From: Cyclaneusma minus
Lineage: Eukaryota > Ascomycota > Leotiomycetes > Marthamycetales > Marthamycetaceae
Length of the DNA stretch: 64,000 bases
Assembly (NCBI GenBank): GCA_037179335.1
Contig: JAKZHN010000010.1
Coordinates: 1,247,870 to 1,311,869 of the forward strand
Direction: 5' to 3'
In this document: piece by piece, positions 42,029-53,430 of the stretch
Numbering within the stretch: position 1 is the stretch's first letter
How the letters are laid out: each line of letters opens with the position of its first letter
Notes under the pieces: model-generated
Told to the model about the DNA's origin: nothing
Seen by the model: the letters and a program-made list of their open reading frames with translations, nothing else
Database searches by the model: none
Program-made: the position numbers and the translations under genes

Positions 42029-44807
42029 TTAACATTCGCTGCCAGGGAAGGATCTGCTAGCGCCAAACGTGTCATTAGCAACCGTTCTCCCAAAATCATT
42101 GTCTTCCACGGTGAAGGGCCGCTGAAATCACCGAGAGAAGTACGCAAAGTTCGAAAGGGCCAAGAGAATTTGAAGCCATCAAAATGATGGTGGATCTTCC
42201 GGTGACTTGGCGAGGTAGCTCAAAAGGGGTAAGATACAATAGACGAAGACGCAAAGATGAAAGGATGACTCGTACCCCAGAAGATGGAATCAAAAAGATC
42301 CATAGGTGACATATCAAGTGACTGGTCGATATACTGCAACTCCGGTGCCAGTGGCGGTTGTGGCGGGGGAGCATATCCCATGCTAGATACGGATCAGTCA
42401 AAGACATTCGCCGAAAGACTCGAGCGAATCAAAGGACGTACTTAGGAACCATTCCATCGTTCCCATTCTGCAGTGATGTCATGGCCAGTGCAGCATTCTG
42501 CTCCTCGATCTGAGCCTGGTTTTGCGGTCTGGAGACCATGGCCTGAGAATCCTCCGACGGAGCAGAAGCAGGCTGTGACTCGGTTATCCAGCCATGCTCG
42601 TAAACATTTCGCAACGCGGTCAGAGCACGAGCAAGAGGCCCTAAGAGGGTAGTCTCGTTTTCTGCACCAGATTGTGTATCCAGAACGGTGATTAGAGCTC
42701 CTTGCATTTCTCTCACTTCAGGATCGGCCTTCGTCTCGCCCAGAATGCCGAGCAGGACGGCGGAGCTCAGTCCATGGTGAGTGAACGACCATGAGCGCGT
42801 GGGGATTGGGCTCAGTGCGTTCATATTGAGGAAATTTCGGAGGACGTCAGCGAGATTCTTCTTGCACATTTGGGCGACCAATTGCTTCTGTGACATGTTG
42901 CCTGCGCCAGCGGAAGAAATGTCTTCGGAGCGAGTCAGCGCTGGGCGGCATAGGACTGAGACTACGAAAGATATATGAAGGGATAAGGCATAGTATTGTA
43001 GTCGGTCCATGATGGTTCGGCAATTGTCTTTTGACTGCATCCGAGGGCTTGCTCGCAAGCGCACGTTTTCCACCTCTTGACATTCTTGCATAATTTGGTG
43101 AAAGTCGGGCGGCGCGTCGGTGTCCTTCCCAACAGCCTTGAGTATACATTGTGAAATGTGATACACGGCCTCGGTATAACTGTACCCGTCAACTGACGAA
43201 GGATGAACTGGGATGGAGCAATGGGTGAAGGTTGTCACGGGTGGCCGGTCGAAGGATAAGCAAAGAAAGCTGTCTTGCCAGACCAATGTCCACCAAAGCT
43301 TTCTTCTGAAGTAACTTTGAGCCGGCGTCATTGGGCCGCTGCGATTCTCATTGCGATGCAGACCCAGCGACTGAGCCAGACGGCATGTCATGCCAAGAAC
43401 CGACCATGCTGCTTCAGCTTTGACGTCGTTGGCAATAGTGTTTTGGATGATTAGAAGAGCTTGAATGCACTCCAAAGAAGGGCGAAGAAGGAAGTTGGCC
43501 AATCGTAGGCATTGAAAGGATATTTTGACTGGTGTTTATTAGCACAAGCAATTTCGACTCGATGAAAGCCAAGGCAAACTAGGGGCGAGTTTGAGACGTT
43601 TGCGCAATTGACTGGGAAATTTCCTCTTCGATGATCTTGCATATGTTGGCTTGCGGGATGATTTTGAAACCGACAGGATGTGTTTTCATTGGAGTGGTTG
43701 TTTGTAGGTCACAGATACTATAACATTGAGAGGAGAAGATGGCATCAAGATAGACTTGCTATAGGCAGTTTGAGAAGAAGCTAACTTACTGAAATACTGA
43801 GATCTAGCCGTTCTCTCTTTCTGGGGCATATCACAATATTGTGTTGCCATAGCAAGGGCAGCGAACAGAGTACCAACCCAAGCCATAGAAACACCTTTGC
43901 CATTCTTAGGCCGGAAGGTTCTTTCTTCTAAATAAGTGCATAGGGTAGACTCGAACTCGTCAGGGTCCATTAGCAGACCCCATATTGGCTGTACCACGTG
44001 TCGAAAGACTTGGAAAGTACTGTTCTATGTTAGGATCCGCGATCAGCTGTAAAAAGAGAAACAGGGGCATCGTACTGGAGCACATCTTTGTCAGGCGGCA
44101 GGGCCGAGACGATGTCGAGCCTGATTTGGTCGATGCTTTCGTTAGACATGAATGGATATGGAGCTACGGCGTAGTGCATGCCAAGTATTGGCATGATATC
44201 TTTGCGAAGGACGTCCTGAGTATTTGTAGTGGCCGTACCGCCAGATCGACTTTGCTCGCTCAAAAAAGCAAGGGTTGATCTTTCACCCACATATCGTGGC
44301 CCGGCCGGCTCTTCGTCGTCTAAAGGCTGGAGTTAGTCTGCTCAGTTCGGGCCACACCGGGCTTCGGTATCTACTTGGAAACGTACCAGAGAGGCGTTGT
44401 TGGTAGCGAGCAAAGTCGTTCTTCGAGGCTGGCCGGGGCCCGGCATCGTAGCGGTCGGAAGAGTGTTCAGAGGAGGAATGGGCCCTCTTCCGGGCGGCGG
44501 GGGAAGTGGCAGGCTGGGGGTTGGCGGCGTCCTGGGCTTGCTGCTTGGGATTGTACGAACACAGGCTGGCGTGGTCCCTTTTCACGCAGTTGTTGCAGGG
44601 CTGCTGGTTGTCACACTTCACCTTCCGCTGGCGGCAGGGGTAGCAGGCCGTTCCTAAAAGCAATCCATATATCAGCCCACGCTGAGGCGGGGACAGAGAG
44701 CGGAGACATAGGCGGCCATCATTACCATAGCGGACTTTGCGGTGGCGGTGGATGATCTCGTTGACCTCCGCAGGGCTCAGATCCTGCTGTTTGATGTGGT
44801 CATCCAT
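42029..44807 (-). CDS. Zn2Cys6 fungal-specific transcription factor (696 aa), seven exons
   Basis: Exons (minus): 44726-44807, 44387-44653, 44076-44319, 43790-44019, 42442-43528, 42276-42382, 42029-42102. All phases agree and no stop interrupts. The zinc cluster spans exons 1-2: CYPCRQRKVKCDNQQPCNNC then six residues and a final C, after an unusual 28-residue leader (SPAEVNEIIHRHRKVRYGT). The fungal TF homology domain is in exons 3-5, with SFQCLRLANFLLRPSLECIQ, RLAQSLGLHR and LWWTLVWQDSFLCLSFDRPP. The 261-nt intron between exons 4 and 5 is long for this window; the joined SQYFIKISFQCLRLANF reads like family members. The last acceptor (GGAAG) is weak. Nuclear regulator; targets unknown. It is head-to-head with the peroxin gene. 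Confidence 0.85.
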
Positions 44808-45331
44808 GCTGATTTGTGAAAATGCCAAATGGCCGTCCCTTTGATTCCGAAAGAACGCCGGGGCCCCGAGTCCGTTGGTGCTTGTCGTCGACTTGGCCGG
44901 CCGCGGTTGCGCCCAGCGATTGTGACGCCGAATCGTGACGCCGAATCACGAACTAATACCGCTCGTCAAAATCTGGGTAGGGACGCACCGCGTGATGGCA
45001 GCGGAGGCAGGGCGGAAAGCTTTCTGAGATTAGACTCTGGCTGGCAAGAAGCTCTACGGAAATACAAGTGCTTGAGCCACACCCGAGCCACGGGCATGAT
45101 CGATTGATACGTGCATCCTCAGGCACTACGCCAAGCTTCAACCCGCCGCTTGACCATGCATTCTGGACCGAGGCCAATTGAACCATCACCCAGCCTACTT
45201 GCCGTACGGAGTCATGTCACGTTCGTCCGGCACTCCTTCGACCTCCCCAATCCCTTTCACCGCCCAGCCTACCGCGCCTCCTTAAAGCCTGGCCCTCTGC
45301 TCGACATCTGAAGCTGCCTATCCCTCGCAGA
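44808..45331. other. Divergent promoter region
   Basis: 524 bp between the Zn2Cys6 gene (minus) and the Pex26-like gene (plus). A short direct repeat TGACGCCGAATC occurs twice near 44930-44950. No gene seen. Confidence 0.5.
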
Positions 45332-46780
45332 ATGGCAATCAATGGCTCGAGCACCGAGATTCTGACGCCCATCCGAGAGTCGCTGCCAAGCGCCCAGCTA
45401 CTCTCCAACTCCGTCTCATCCCTCCACTCGACTTCCGCCCGCAACCCCGCCTCTCAAATCTCCAAGATTTACAGACAAGCCTCCACCCTTTTCCTCACCC
45501 GTCGCTTGCCAGAGGCCCTGTCCACAATCTTGCCCGTCATAAGCTCCTCTTCGACGGAGCATCCGGAAGGCAATGGCGAGGCCGACAACGGGCCGCCTGT
45601 CGCAAAGGCATCTCGTACCACGCGGATTAAAGTCTGGAGCTTATATCTGACTATCTTGAATGCTGTGCTGGAATTGGACCCCGAGGAGGGCAAACACGCT
45701 TTTGGAGGCCAGGAATGGAGGACCTTGTGCAGCAAAGTTCGCGCCGGAGAAGTTTGGGAAGAGGTTGTTAAGAATGGGTACGGGGGCGTCGAAGGAGACG
45801 TAGATGCCGACGTTGTTATAAATCTGTAAGGAGCCCTAATCCGCGAAGCGGAATTAACACTGATTTTTACTCGCAGCGCAACGCTTCTCCTTGCCCATGC
45901 TCGCACGCAACAGCTTAACCAGCAACGCCTTGAGGCCTATCTCGCATCTTCCAGTGCCCCGAACCTCGATATATCGAACCATTTTCAGCGGACAACTATG
46001 TCTCCCCGGCGGCGTCCATCTAGCCGCAGCTCCAGTCGCCATGCCGGCGCAGACACGCCGCGCGATCTCAACGCTCGCGTCAAGATTCTTGAGCTTTACA
46101 CACTCCACGTCCTGCTCCGCAACGGCGAATGGGATTATGCCCGTGAATTTATAGGCCTCAGTTCGATCCTTGACGAAGAACGGCGTGAAGCCTTTTTGCA
46201 GGCGCTCCAATCTCTTTATGAAGAACACCAAGCCAATGAAACTCGGGAAGCAGAAGAACGGGAAAGACAAGAGGCGCAATTAGAGGAAGATCTCAGAGAA
46301 GAAAAACGAAGGCGGCTAGCCGAAGAAGAGAAGTACGCACTAATGCGGCAAAAACAGGAAGAAGAAGAAAGACTTGCCCAATCCAGCAGCCAATCGAAAC
46401 GAACGAGCAGTGAAAAAGACTATGGAATTGACTCGCCACGCTCAAGGCCGTCTTCATCATCGCCGAAGAAGTCAGGTCATCGACATACTGATAGCTCATT
46501 ATCACCCCTTCCCCATAAGGCAGGCCCGCGGGCCAAAGGACGACCCCCACCGCAGGGCTTGATCAAGCGAGCCGGAGTCGTGATGGCAAATCTTTACAAG
46601 TTGCTGGAGAACATGGGCCTGTCGTTCAAGCATAACCCGATGCTTTTGCTGAGGACGCTGGCGTTTGTCGTTGCTCTGGTGACAATTTTGGGCCGTAGGG
46701 ATGTACAGCAGAGGATAAAGCGGATGTGGGACAAAGTCAGGGCGACAGTGGGTATGGGCGTTAAAGTGAGCTATATTTGA
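45332..46780 (+). CDS. PEX26: Pex26-like tail-anchored peroxin (465 aa)
   Basis: Exons 45332-45825 and 45877-46780; 51-nt intron (GTAAGG...CGCAG) joins VVINL to ATLLLAHARTQQ. The N-terminal ~260 residues are helical, TPR-like in character (IYRQASTLFLTRRLPEALST, LELYTLHVLLRNGEWDYARE). A long Glu/Arg coiled coil (EREAQLEEDLREEKRRR type, ~290-345) and a Ser-rich linker follow. A single span near the C-terminus (NPMLLLRTLAFVVALVTILG, ~418-437) is followed by the conserved tail VRATVGMGVKVSYI. In fungi this layout belongs to the peroxisomal docking factor for the Pex1-Pex6 ATPase, which recycles Pex5. The assignment rests mainly on the tail and topology, so a different tail-anchored protein is possible. 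Confidence 0.65.
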
Positions 46781-47504
46781 AAGCATGGATGCAACAGGAG
46801 TAACGGATCAACGACACATGCCCGTACTCGAGTTCCGGGAGTTTTCCTTTGTAGAAAGCGTCGTCCCCCGGTGCCACCCAAGTGACCCGACATAACCATG
46901 TAGTATTGGTACATTGACTTTGGTGCTTGCTTGACAGCGATAACCTTGAGTCAGGGGTAGAGTCTAGGAACGAATTATGAACCGCTTCAAATTCTCAGGC
47001 TCGTTGTATTGCGGTCCCTCATATAAATATAAATCTCGAAATGGGTTTTAACTTTACTACTGCACAATTGTGATCCTGAATACAAGCCGGCGAATCTTCA
47101 TGAATCATGCCAGCCGGAACGCCACTGCTCCAGACTACCTTATATTAGGAGGTAAGTAGCTTTGGTATTTGACGCTAGTGCGCTAAAGCCTACACACGTC
47201 CTTGTCGCAGAACAGCCTTCTCTATGTTACAACCTGTGAGGCTGAGTAGTAAATGTAGAATCGGAGCTCGGTCGGTGATGTGCCATTCATATATATGTGG
47301 AGGTACCGGCCCCACCGGAGCTTCGAGTAAGAGGCCCTGCAGTCTTGGCTGTAAAGTACCTCGGTCGTTCCTCTGGTCTCCACACCTGAGACTACAATCC
47401 CTCTTCTACTTAAAGTAACATACTCTGCTCACTTTCCTCCCAGATTCCCGATCTCTCACGTTTCATTGTCTGTCTCTCAATCTTCTCAGACTTCCCTTTT
47501 CACC
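46781..47504. other. Intergenic with pyrimidine-rich leader
   Basis: No gene. The last ~75 bases (47430-47504) are a CT-rich tract, which in filamentous fungi often marks the transcription start and 5' leader; it precedes ATG 47505 directly. Confidence 0.5.
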
Positions 47505-48705
47505 ATGGCTCCTCCGAAGCTCACTCCTACCGACTCCCATGGAGCTGTCCACCAGCAATTCCACGTCGATGGAACGGACCGTAGCTACCATTATTTGCTT
47601 GCAACCCCCTCCACCACGCCTGTTGCAACCATCTTTTTGATCCAGTATGCAAGATCTCTCTCGTCCCATGTTTTTCCATTGACGAGATTACTCACTTCAA
47701 CAATCAATTCCTTGAGATTGCTTCGAACTCTAACCCCAGGAACCCCCACAAATACTAGAACTGACAATATATCCCAGCGGCTTTCCGGACTTCCATTTCT
47801 CCTGGCGCTACCAAGTCCCCTTTCTCCTCTCCGTCGGCCTCCGCTGCGTGATCCCCGACATGCAAGGCTACGCCCTATCATCCGCTCCACAAGACATCAC
47901 AGCCTACACCTTCAAAACCGCAGCCTCCGACCTCGCCGCGCTCGCCGCCTCCCTCGGCTGCAGCTCCAGCGAAGGCGGCATCATCCTCGGCGGCCACGAC
48001 TGGGGAGGCATGGTAGTCTACCGCTTCGCAAACCACTACCCCTCTCTGATCCGCGGCGTCTTCAGCATCTGCACGCCCTACGTGCCCCCTTCGCCAAAAC
48101 ACATCCCGCTCGAAGCAGTCACGCAGCGCCTGCCAAATTTCAAATACCAGCTGCAGTTTGCCAGTGGCGACATTGAGAAGCACCTGAACGTGGAAGGCAA
48201 GGACGAGGGCAATGAGGTGATGATCAGAGGTTTTCTGAATGGTATGTTTGGCGGGAAACCGCCGGACGGGAAGCCGTCGTTCACTACCGAGAGCGGGACG
48301 ATGCTGGAGGGCTTGGATACGGTGGGGTCGAGTCCGTTGCTGGATGAGGCGGAGCGAGAGTATTATGTGAAGAATTTCTGTCGGCAGGGCATGCGGGGAC
48401 CCTGTAACTGGTATCGCACGCGAGAGGCCAATTTCGAGGATGAGAAGGCGTGGTTTGAAGATGGAAAGAAGGGTCCGGAGAAGATCACGTGTCCCGTGCT
48501 GTTTGTGGCTGCTACGAAGGATACGGCGCTGCCGCCTAGTATGAGTGAGGGGATGGACAAGCATTTTGAAGAGGGCAGATTGAGGAGAGGGACGGTGGAG
48601 AGTAGTCACTGGGCCCTAGTTGAGAAGGCAGACGAGGTGAACAAGTTGGTGGGCGATTGGCTAAACGATGTGGGATTGCTTGGCCAGAGGAAAAGCAGCC
48701 TGTAG
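47505..48705 (+). CDS. Soluble epoxide hydrolase, alpha/beta fold (355 aa)
   Basis: Exons 47505-47644 and 47778-48705; 133-nt intron (GTATGC, branch CTGAC, TCCCAG) rebuilds the oxyanion motif HGFPD (IFLIHGFPDFHFSWRY). The nucleophile is D121 in GGHDWGG, the acid is D295 in TKDTALPP, and the base is H324 in SSHWALVEK. A lid tyrosine typical of epoxide hydrolases is present in NWYRTREAN. So the catalytic set is complete. It should open epoxides of xenobiotics or fatty acids in the cytosol or peroxisome. The C-terminus ...GQRKSSL is close to a type-1 peroxisomal signal (SKL-like: SSL), but weak. Length is normal for the family. Confidence 0.92.
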
Positions 48706-49180
48706 AGCTCAAAGTTGGAATAGGAGTCTGCGGACTGCCTAGATTCCTTGGGTAGATTCTAAGTCTGCCAACAGTGAGACACTAGTGTTGCCAAAATGAT
48801 TAAAGCTAAAAGCACCATCTATGATTTCTGAGGTTCAGGTAATGTTGTGGATTTTTCTTTAGGTGGAGGTACCCCTTTATACCACGTCGTTCGGTGTCTA
48901 ATTTCCGAACAAATTGTTTGTCCAAGTCTAATACACACACATATCTATCGACTGTATTTATACAGCATCGCCAGGCCAGCGACACAGCTGACCTGCGAAA
49001 GGAGAATCCTCCTCCCAAACGCGTGGCTTTTTTATCAAGGCCGCGTCTTGACCCAAAGACCCGAAACGCCTTGCCAAAGACAGCAGTGTGTCATATCCGT
49101 CATACCAACGCCCTATCTCACAGTGAGAATCTAATGCCATGCCGCCCATTAACCGATGTCCGGCTATTTATAGTTCCACC
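48706..49180. other. Convergent intergenic region
   Basis: Between two 3' ends; probable UTRs, no gene seen. Confidence 0.5.
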
Positions 49181-50824
49181 TCAATTGTGAGGTATGGGAA
49201 TCTTGATCTTCTCCCAGTGCACCTGGCCCTCTTTCCCCGGCTCTTCCTTTAGGACTAGTAGCTGCCTCACTCCACAGAACCCCGCGCCGCTTGCTTTCCG
49301 CTCCATCATCTCGTAATGGCCAGAAAATAGACCCGCCGAGATGCCCTTTCCATAGTCGAGCTCTGTATCGGCACTGGCTGCTGACGAATTGTCGCTGACC
49401 CATACTGCCTCTTTGGCAGTCTCACCCTTGCGCTCTCCCCTTCTGGCATTCGGTCTCGGCATGCTTGCAAAGAAGTTTGCAATTCGATGGCCCAGAGAGA
49501 ATAGTCGCTCAAAGCGCTGCGCGACATGTATCCAGGGGAACGTTTTTGCATCATACGATACTCTGACGTAGGGGTTGATAAAAATCCCCGTGTCGTATAC
49601 GTCCTCGGGCTCTGATTCTGAAGAGGGAGCTTCAAAAGTGCTGTTCGAGGAGATATAGGGCAGAGACTGCAGGTCGGCGTGTATCAGGCAACATTCGCTC
49701 GCGTCCCAGAAAGCATCCTTCTCGGAGCGGAATTTGAGCGGCAACTTGAGATCCTGGGCATCGTCTTGCTCTTCTCGCATCTTGGCGTTGTCGGAGAGCG
49801 CCGGCTGCTCGCGGACCATATCTTCTTGCAAATATCGAGCATCGAATCCCACCATTCCTCCCCAACAGCTCTTGACTCGCACACTCTCCCTGCCGCTCAC
49901 CATATCTTTTCTGCTCATGGCCTGGCCCTCGTTGGCGAAAAAAGGGAAAAAAGGGACACCTAGACCCCGGCCTTCCAGATCGCGGGTAGCGTAGGTATCG
50001 TAGTACTTGAAGGGATTGATAAAGTCCATTGCACAAGCAGCCTTGTATTTCGCTTCACCGGTCTCTTTCTGTATGTTTGTAGCAAACAAAAGCCGGGCAG
50101 CATCACGAGCCGAAAAGATGACGTCGTTAATGAACAGAACTTTGTCAAACGAGGACGAATTGTGCTGGGCGGGCTCATTCAGAGGAGCGAGTGCTCTGTT
50201 CCGTACTTCGGCCAGGTAGGCGATCCGCTTGATGTGTTTCTCGCCGGTGGGGAGCTCGATATGCGGCAGACTTGACTGGTCGACAGGGTGCTCTCTTTCA
50301 GAAACCAGAGCCTTACCGAGCATATCAAACTCGCCCAGCTGATCATCCAAGAATTCCAAAGCAGCAGGGGGGCCCCCATAGACACTCACGAAAGTGCGCC
50401 GAGGACCCAGAAGCTGCACCAGATCCAGCAGCGCTTCGCCCCATTCCCCCAGTATAAGCTTATCGTCGACAATATTTGCGGCAATGAAGATGTTGCCGTC
50501 TGTAGGTATGTCGAAAGGCGGCGGGTTGGCGTACGAAGGATTAAATACGGCGGTGAAAGCGATCAGCGCAGCGAGGGAAGCCAATAAGTAGAGGAGGATC
50601 TTCTTCGGGTGCCGAGTCTTTCTCGCGAAGAAGCACAGGAGGGACCAAGGGTAGCGGTTGTAGCTTCGGCGGCGAGCGGGCTCCACGTTCGGCAGCTTTT
50701 CTTGGTAGGAGGAGGTGGACGAGACAGAGACGGAGTCATCGATATCTTGAGAGGAGCGAGGGAGAAGAGAATACGAGGCCGTGGAAGCGGTCGTTCGTGG
50801 AGCCATGGCTGGCGGGTAGTTCAT
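49181..50824 (-). CDS. GT69 alpha-1,3-mannosyltransferase, CAP59/CMT1 family (547 aa)
   Basis: Intronless; ATG 50824 (another ATG at 50806 is possible). Type II membrane topology: about 74 cytosolic residues, one span (KILLYLLASLAALIAFTAVF, ~75-94), then a lumenal catalytic domain. The family features are clear: NIFIAANIVDDKLILGEWG, TFVSVYGGPP, RIAYLAEVRNRALAPL, VLFINDVIFSARDAARLLF, ACAMDFINPFKYYDTYATRD, and SCWGGMVGFDAR. In Cryptococcus these enzymes act in capsule and glycan synthesis; in ascomycetes they mannosylate cell-wall or secreted glycans in the Golgi. The C-terminal QRFERLFSLGH is also family-like. The substrate here is unknown. Confidence 0.92.
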   Translation of the reverse strand: MNYPPAMAPRTTASTASYSLLPRSSQDIDDSVSVSSTSSYQEKLPNVEPARRRSYNRYPWSLLCFFARKTRHPKKILLYLLASLAALIAFTAVFNPSYANPPPFDIPTDGNIFIAANIVDDKLILGEWGEALLDLVQLLGPRRTFVSVYGGPPAALEFLDDQLGEFDMLGKALVSEREHPVDQSSLPHIELPTGEKHIKRIAYLAEVRNRALAPLNEPAQHNSSSFDKVLFINDVIFSARDAARLLFATNIQKETGEAKYKAACAMDFINPFKYYDTYATRDLEGRGLGVPFFPFFANEGQAMSRKDMVSGRESVRVKSCWGGMVGFDARYLQEDMVREQPALSDNAKMREEQDDAQDLKLPLKFRSEKDAFWDASECCLIHADLQSLPYISSNSTFEAPSSESEPEDVYDTGIFINPYVRVSYDAKTFPWIHVAQRFERLFSLGHRIANFFASMPRPNARRGERKGETAKEAVWVSDNSSAASADTELDYGKGISAGLFSGHYEMMERKASGAGFCGVRQLLVLKEEPGKEGQVHWEKIKIPIPHN

Positions 50825-53163
50825 AACTGACGGATGGATGGAGACGGCGTCGACATCTGGGGTCAAGAATGAGAGGGACGTCGGATTCCCAGAGAGGAAG
50901 ACAGGAGCGTGCTGGGCAGAATCGATGCGCTAGGCCATGGTATCGCGGGGGGTTTGGGAAGGCGCAAGGCTGGAGCGCAAGTGGTGGGATGGACACGGTG
51001 GCAGACGATTGATCGAGGAGCGGACCAAGTTTAGTATGTTGTTGGAAGGAACGAGGAACCCCGGGGACAGAAAAGAGCGACTGGGGGGGTGCCAAGAAGG
51101 CTGAGCTGAGGCAGAGGAGACGAGCGCCGCGTGCGTTCAATGCTGTGTGGGATCCAGTGTCAAATGCTGGGACTTGAAAGGGACCTTGACCTTGACCATT
51201 GACGGGCAACGGGGTGTGGAGCCGACGTGGAGCACAGCCCACAGTGAGGAGCAATTGATGCTCGTCAGGCTTACGACGGGTTCGCGTCAGACCGGTCACA
51301 AGTTCACAACATTTGAACGGCTTGGGGGCAGGCCTTCTCTCCTCCACTCGGCCGTTTCATTGGTGTCCTGCGCTCCTGGTGACTGTCGGAGGGTGTGGTG
51401 ATCGAGAAGGCGCGGAGACGGGCAGGCGCCGCCTCCTGCACGTCGACCAGACTTTCTTCTCCAGCTCCATCAGTTTTCTCGCGTAAAGTATCACTGTTGA
51501 CCACATTCTGGTCCGCAGCCTTGGCGCTTTAGGGGTCTTCGATGCACTGTGCGGCTACATACTCTAATTTAACATTTCGACACCCCGTCGGCCAATCGGA
51601 AGCCCTCGCCCGCTCACCGACCCCGAGCACGACCCTCGCCACCGCGATTCAGTCTTTCAGACACGCAGGAGCGATGAGAAACAAAGACGGCAAGTCCACG
51701 TCAACCGCCACTACATGTACATAGCAACATATTCCACAACTCTATTCTTGCCTGCGGCTGGCGTGCCCGCTTAGCGAGTCTCACGTTCAACATCAATAAT
51801 GTTGGCAGTCGCAGTGCACGGTCAATATAAACGTCGGTCAATCAATACATGTAATGGCAGCCCTGCCTAGCTAAGTCAGCTGCCGCCCTAAGGCCTGACT
51901 GGACTCCTGTCACTATGCAGTCTCAGTGGAGCAATAATTTCGCTTTCCCCACAAAATAGTGAACCCTATGTGCAGCCCCGTGTCCGATTAACACAGTACA
52001 TATGAGCCCCTGCAGCCGTGATGGCCATTAACTGCCTACAGCTACTTAATCTGTGCTATTCCGATCTCTCTCACTCGTCTATTCCCTGCACTATCACTGT
52101 AGCTTTTATTGGGAGAATATCCGCTAGCATCGGGTAGTACCCCTATACCCCTAAGGGCAGCACTGACAGACGGCAGACACGTGCCGCGTGCGGGCCCAGG
52201 CTGGAACCGCTGCTCTGGATTGACTTTAGAATTGACTACATGTATGCGCACTAACCACTAGCTTCCGCCGCCCAGTGCAACGCTTCAAATCTTGATGTTT
52301 CCCCATGTGCAACATCTGGCCTATCATCATACATGTACCCGATAACTCTGCGCAGACAACTTTACCTTACGCAAATGGATACCGTTATACCCTGCGACAC
52401 TTAGATCGCTAGCCCCTGAATGTCAACTGTCAGAACATCCGGCTGTGCTAAATGTAAAATCGCCTCTGGCACTGTAGTTTGGCAATCGCCCTAAGCTAGT
52501 GCTTCTTCTGTCTTGTGCTATCATTCCCAACAGCTAGGATTATTCCTTTTTTTTGGAATACTCCAACAATTTGACAATGTTTAATGCGACAAGGAATCCT
52601 CGAAACCAGAAATAATGAGGACTGTCTCTGACACTTAGAACGTAAAGATAAAGCTACGGAAAACCCAAGTCAGCGGCGGTCCGCTAGAGGTAACTGAGAG
52701 GGTGGTGAATGAAGGAGAGGCGGTCTTCAGACCCTCAATTAGCGTGTACGGGTCTTCTTTCAATACAGCCGGGATCTTCCACAGGGCATCAACCATCAGC
52801 AAGAAACCGGAACTCTTTGTTGCAAGGGTCATTATTCTGATTCAAGGCTACCTATGTATGCGCTTCGCCCAGCTCTCCAGCAGGGCAACTTTCATCTCAT
52901 TATTAGGTACATTACAACCCCTTTCCAGCTCCCCAGACTCAACTCCCGACGAGAGCAACGAACAAGCCAAGCCAATGGCCAGATCGTGCCCTAGCCTTGC
53001 TCTCACCACCACAAGAGCCGGAATATGTTACAAAGAAGCCAAGTAGTCGCCATTGTCGTGTGCTGGACAGGTGCAGAAAAGAGTGGCGGGAGAAGGGAAC
53101 CTGTGTTGCTGCGTATGATCTTCATCATGGTGAACGAACGCTGCTCAACCGTAGCCTTAACTC
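50825..53163. other. Long intergenic stretch (2.3 kb), no confident gene
   Basis: Two parts. 50825-51540 is GC-rich and holds the GT69 promoter. 51700-52660 is of a different character: many short TA/TG-rich words, ACATGTA occurring at least four times (near 51713, 51847, 52237, 52332), and no long frame; it may be decayed repeat DNA, which I cannot prove. A minus-strand ATG frame at 52635-52832 (65 aa) is weak. Confidence 0.45.
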
Positions 53164-53281
53164 CTATGCCGCTAAACCCTTCACAAACGCCTGCAAACGT
53201 GGTATCTGCTCAGGAGAGATGTAAAAGGCGATGGCGGCCACCGAGAACGAAACAAGAGCGACATTGGCCAAGAGCCTGTTT
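53164..53281 (-). CDS. Possible last exon of a small one-span membrane protein
   Basis: On the minus strand a frame reads LLANVALVSFSVAAIAFYIS then PEQIPRLQAFVKGLAA and stops at 53164. The alternation of hydrophobic span and amphipathic tail looks protein-like. The frame lacks its own ATG; an acceptor-like AAACAG precedes it at about 53276-53281 and an ATG at 53349 (MDEK...) could be the first exon. Start and function unresolved. Confidence 0.3.
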
Positions 53282-53430
53282 TTAGGGATTAACAATCAGC
53301 CGAGAAGCTCAGACTTTTGTTGACAAGATTCCCGGACCTTTTCGTCCATACTACGAGGACTCGGACTCGAGAAGGGAAAGGGGGGAAAGGAGAAGCTGCA
53401 GGACTGCAGCGGATTGGTGAGAAGGTACTC

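Noticed and set aside
43529..43789. Apparent extra exon in the Zn2Cys6 gene (frame reading ICKIIEEEISQ) and an implied frameshift
   Set aside because: It cannot be joined in phase to both neighbours with canonical sites. Treating the whole stretch as one 261-nt intron gives a fully open frame and a family-like junction (SQYFIKISFQCLRL).
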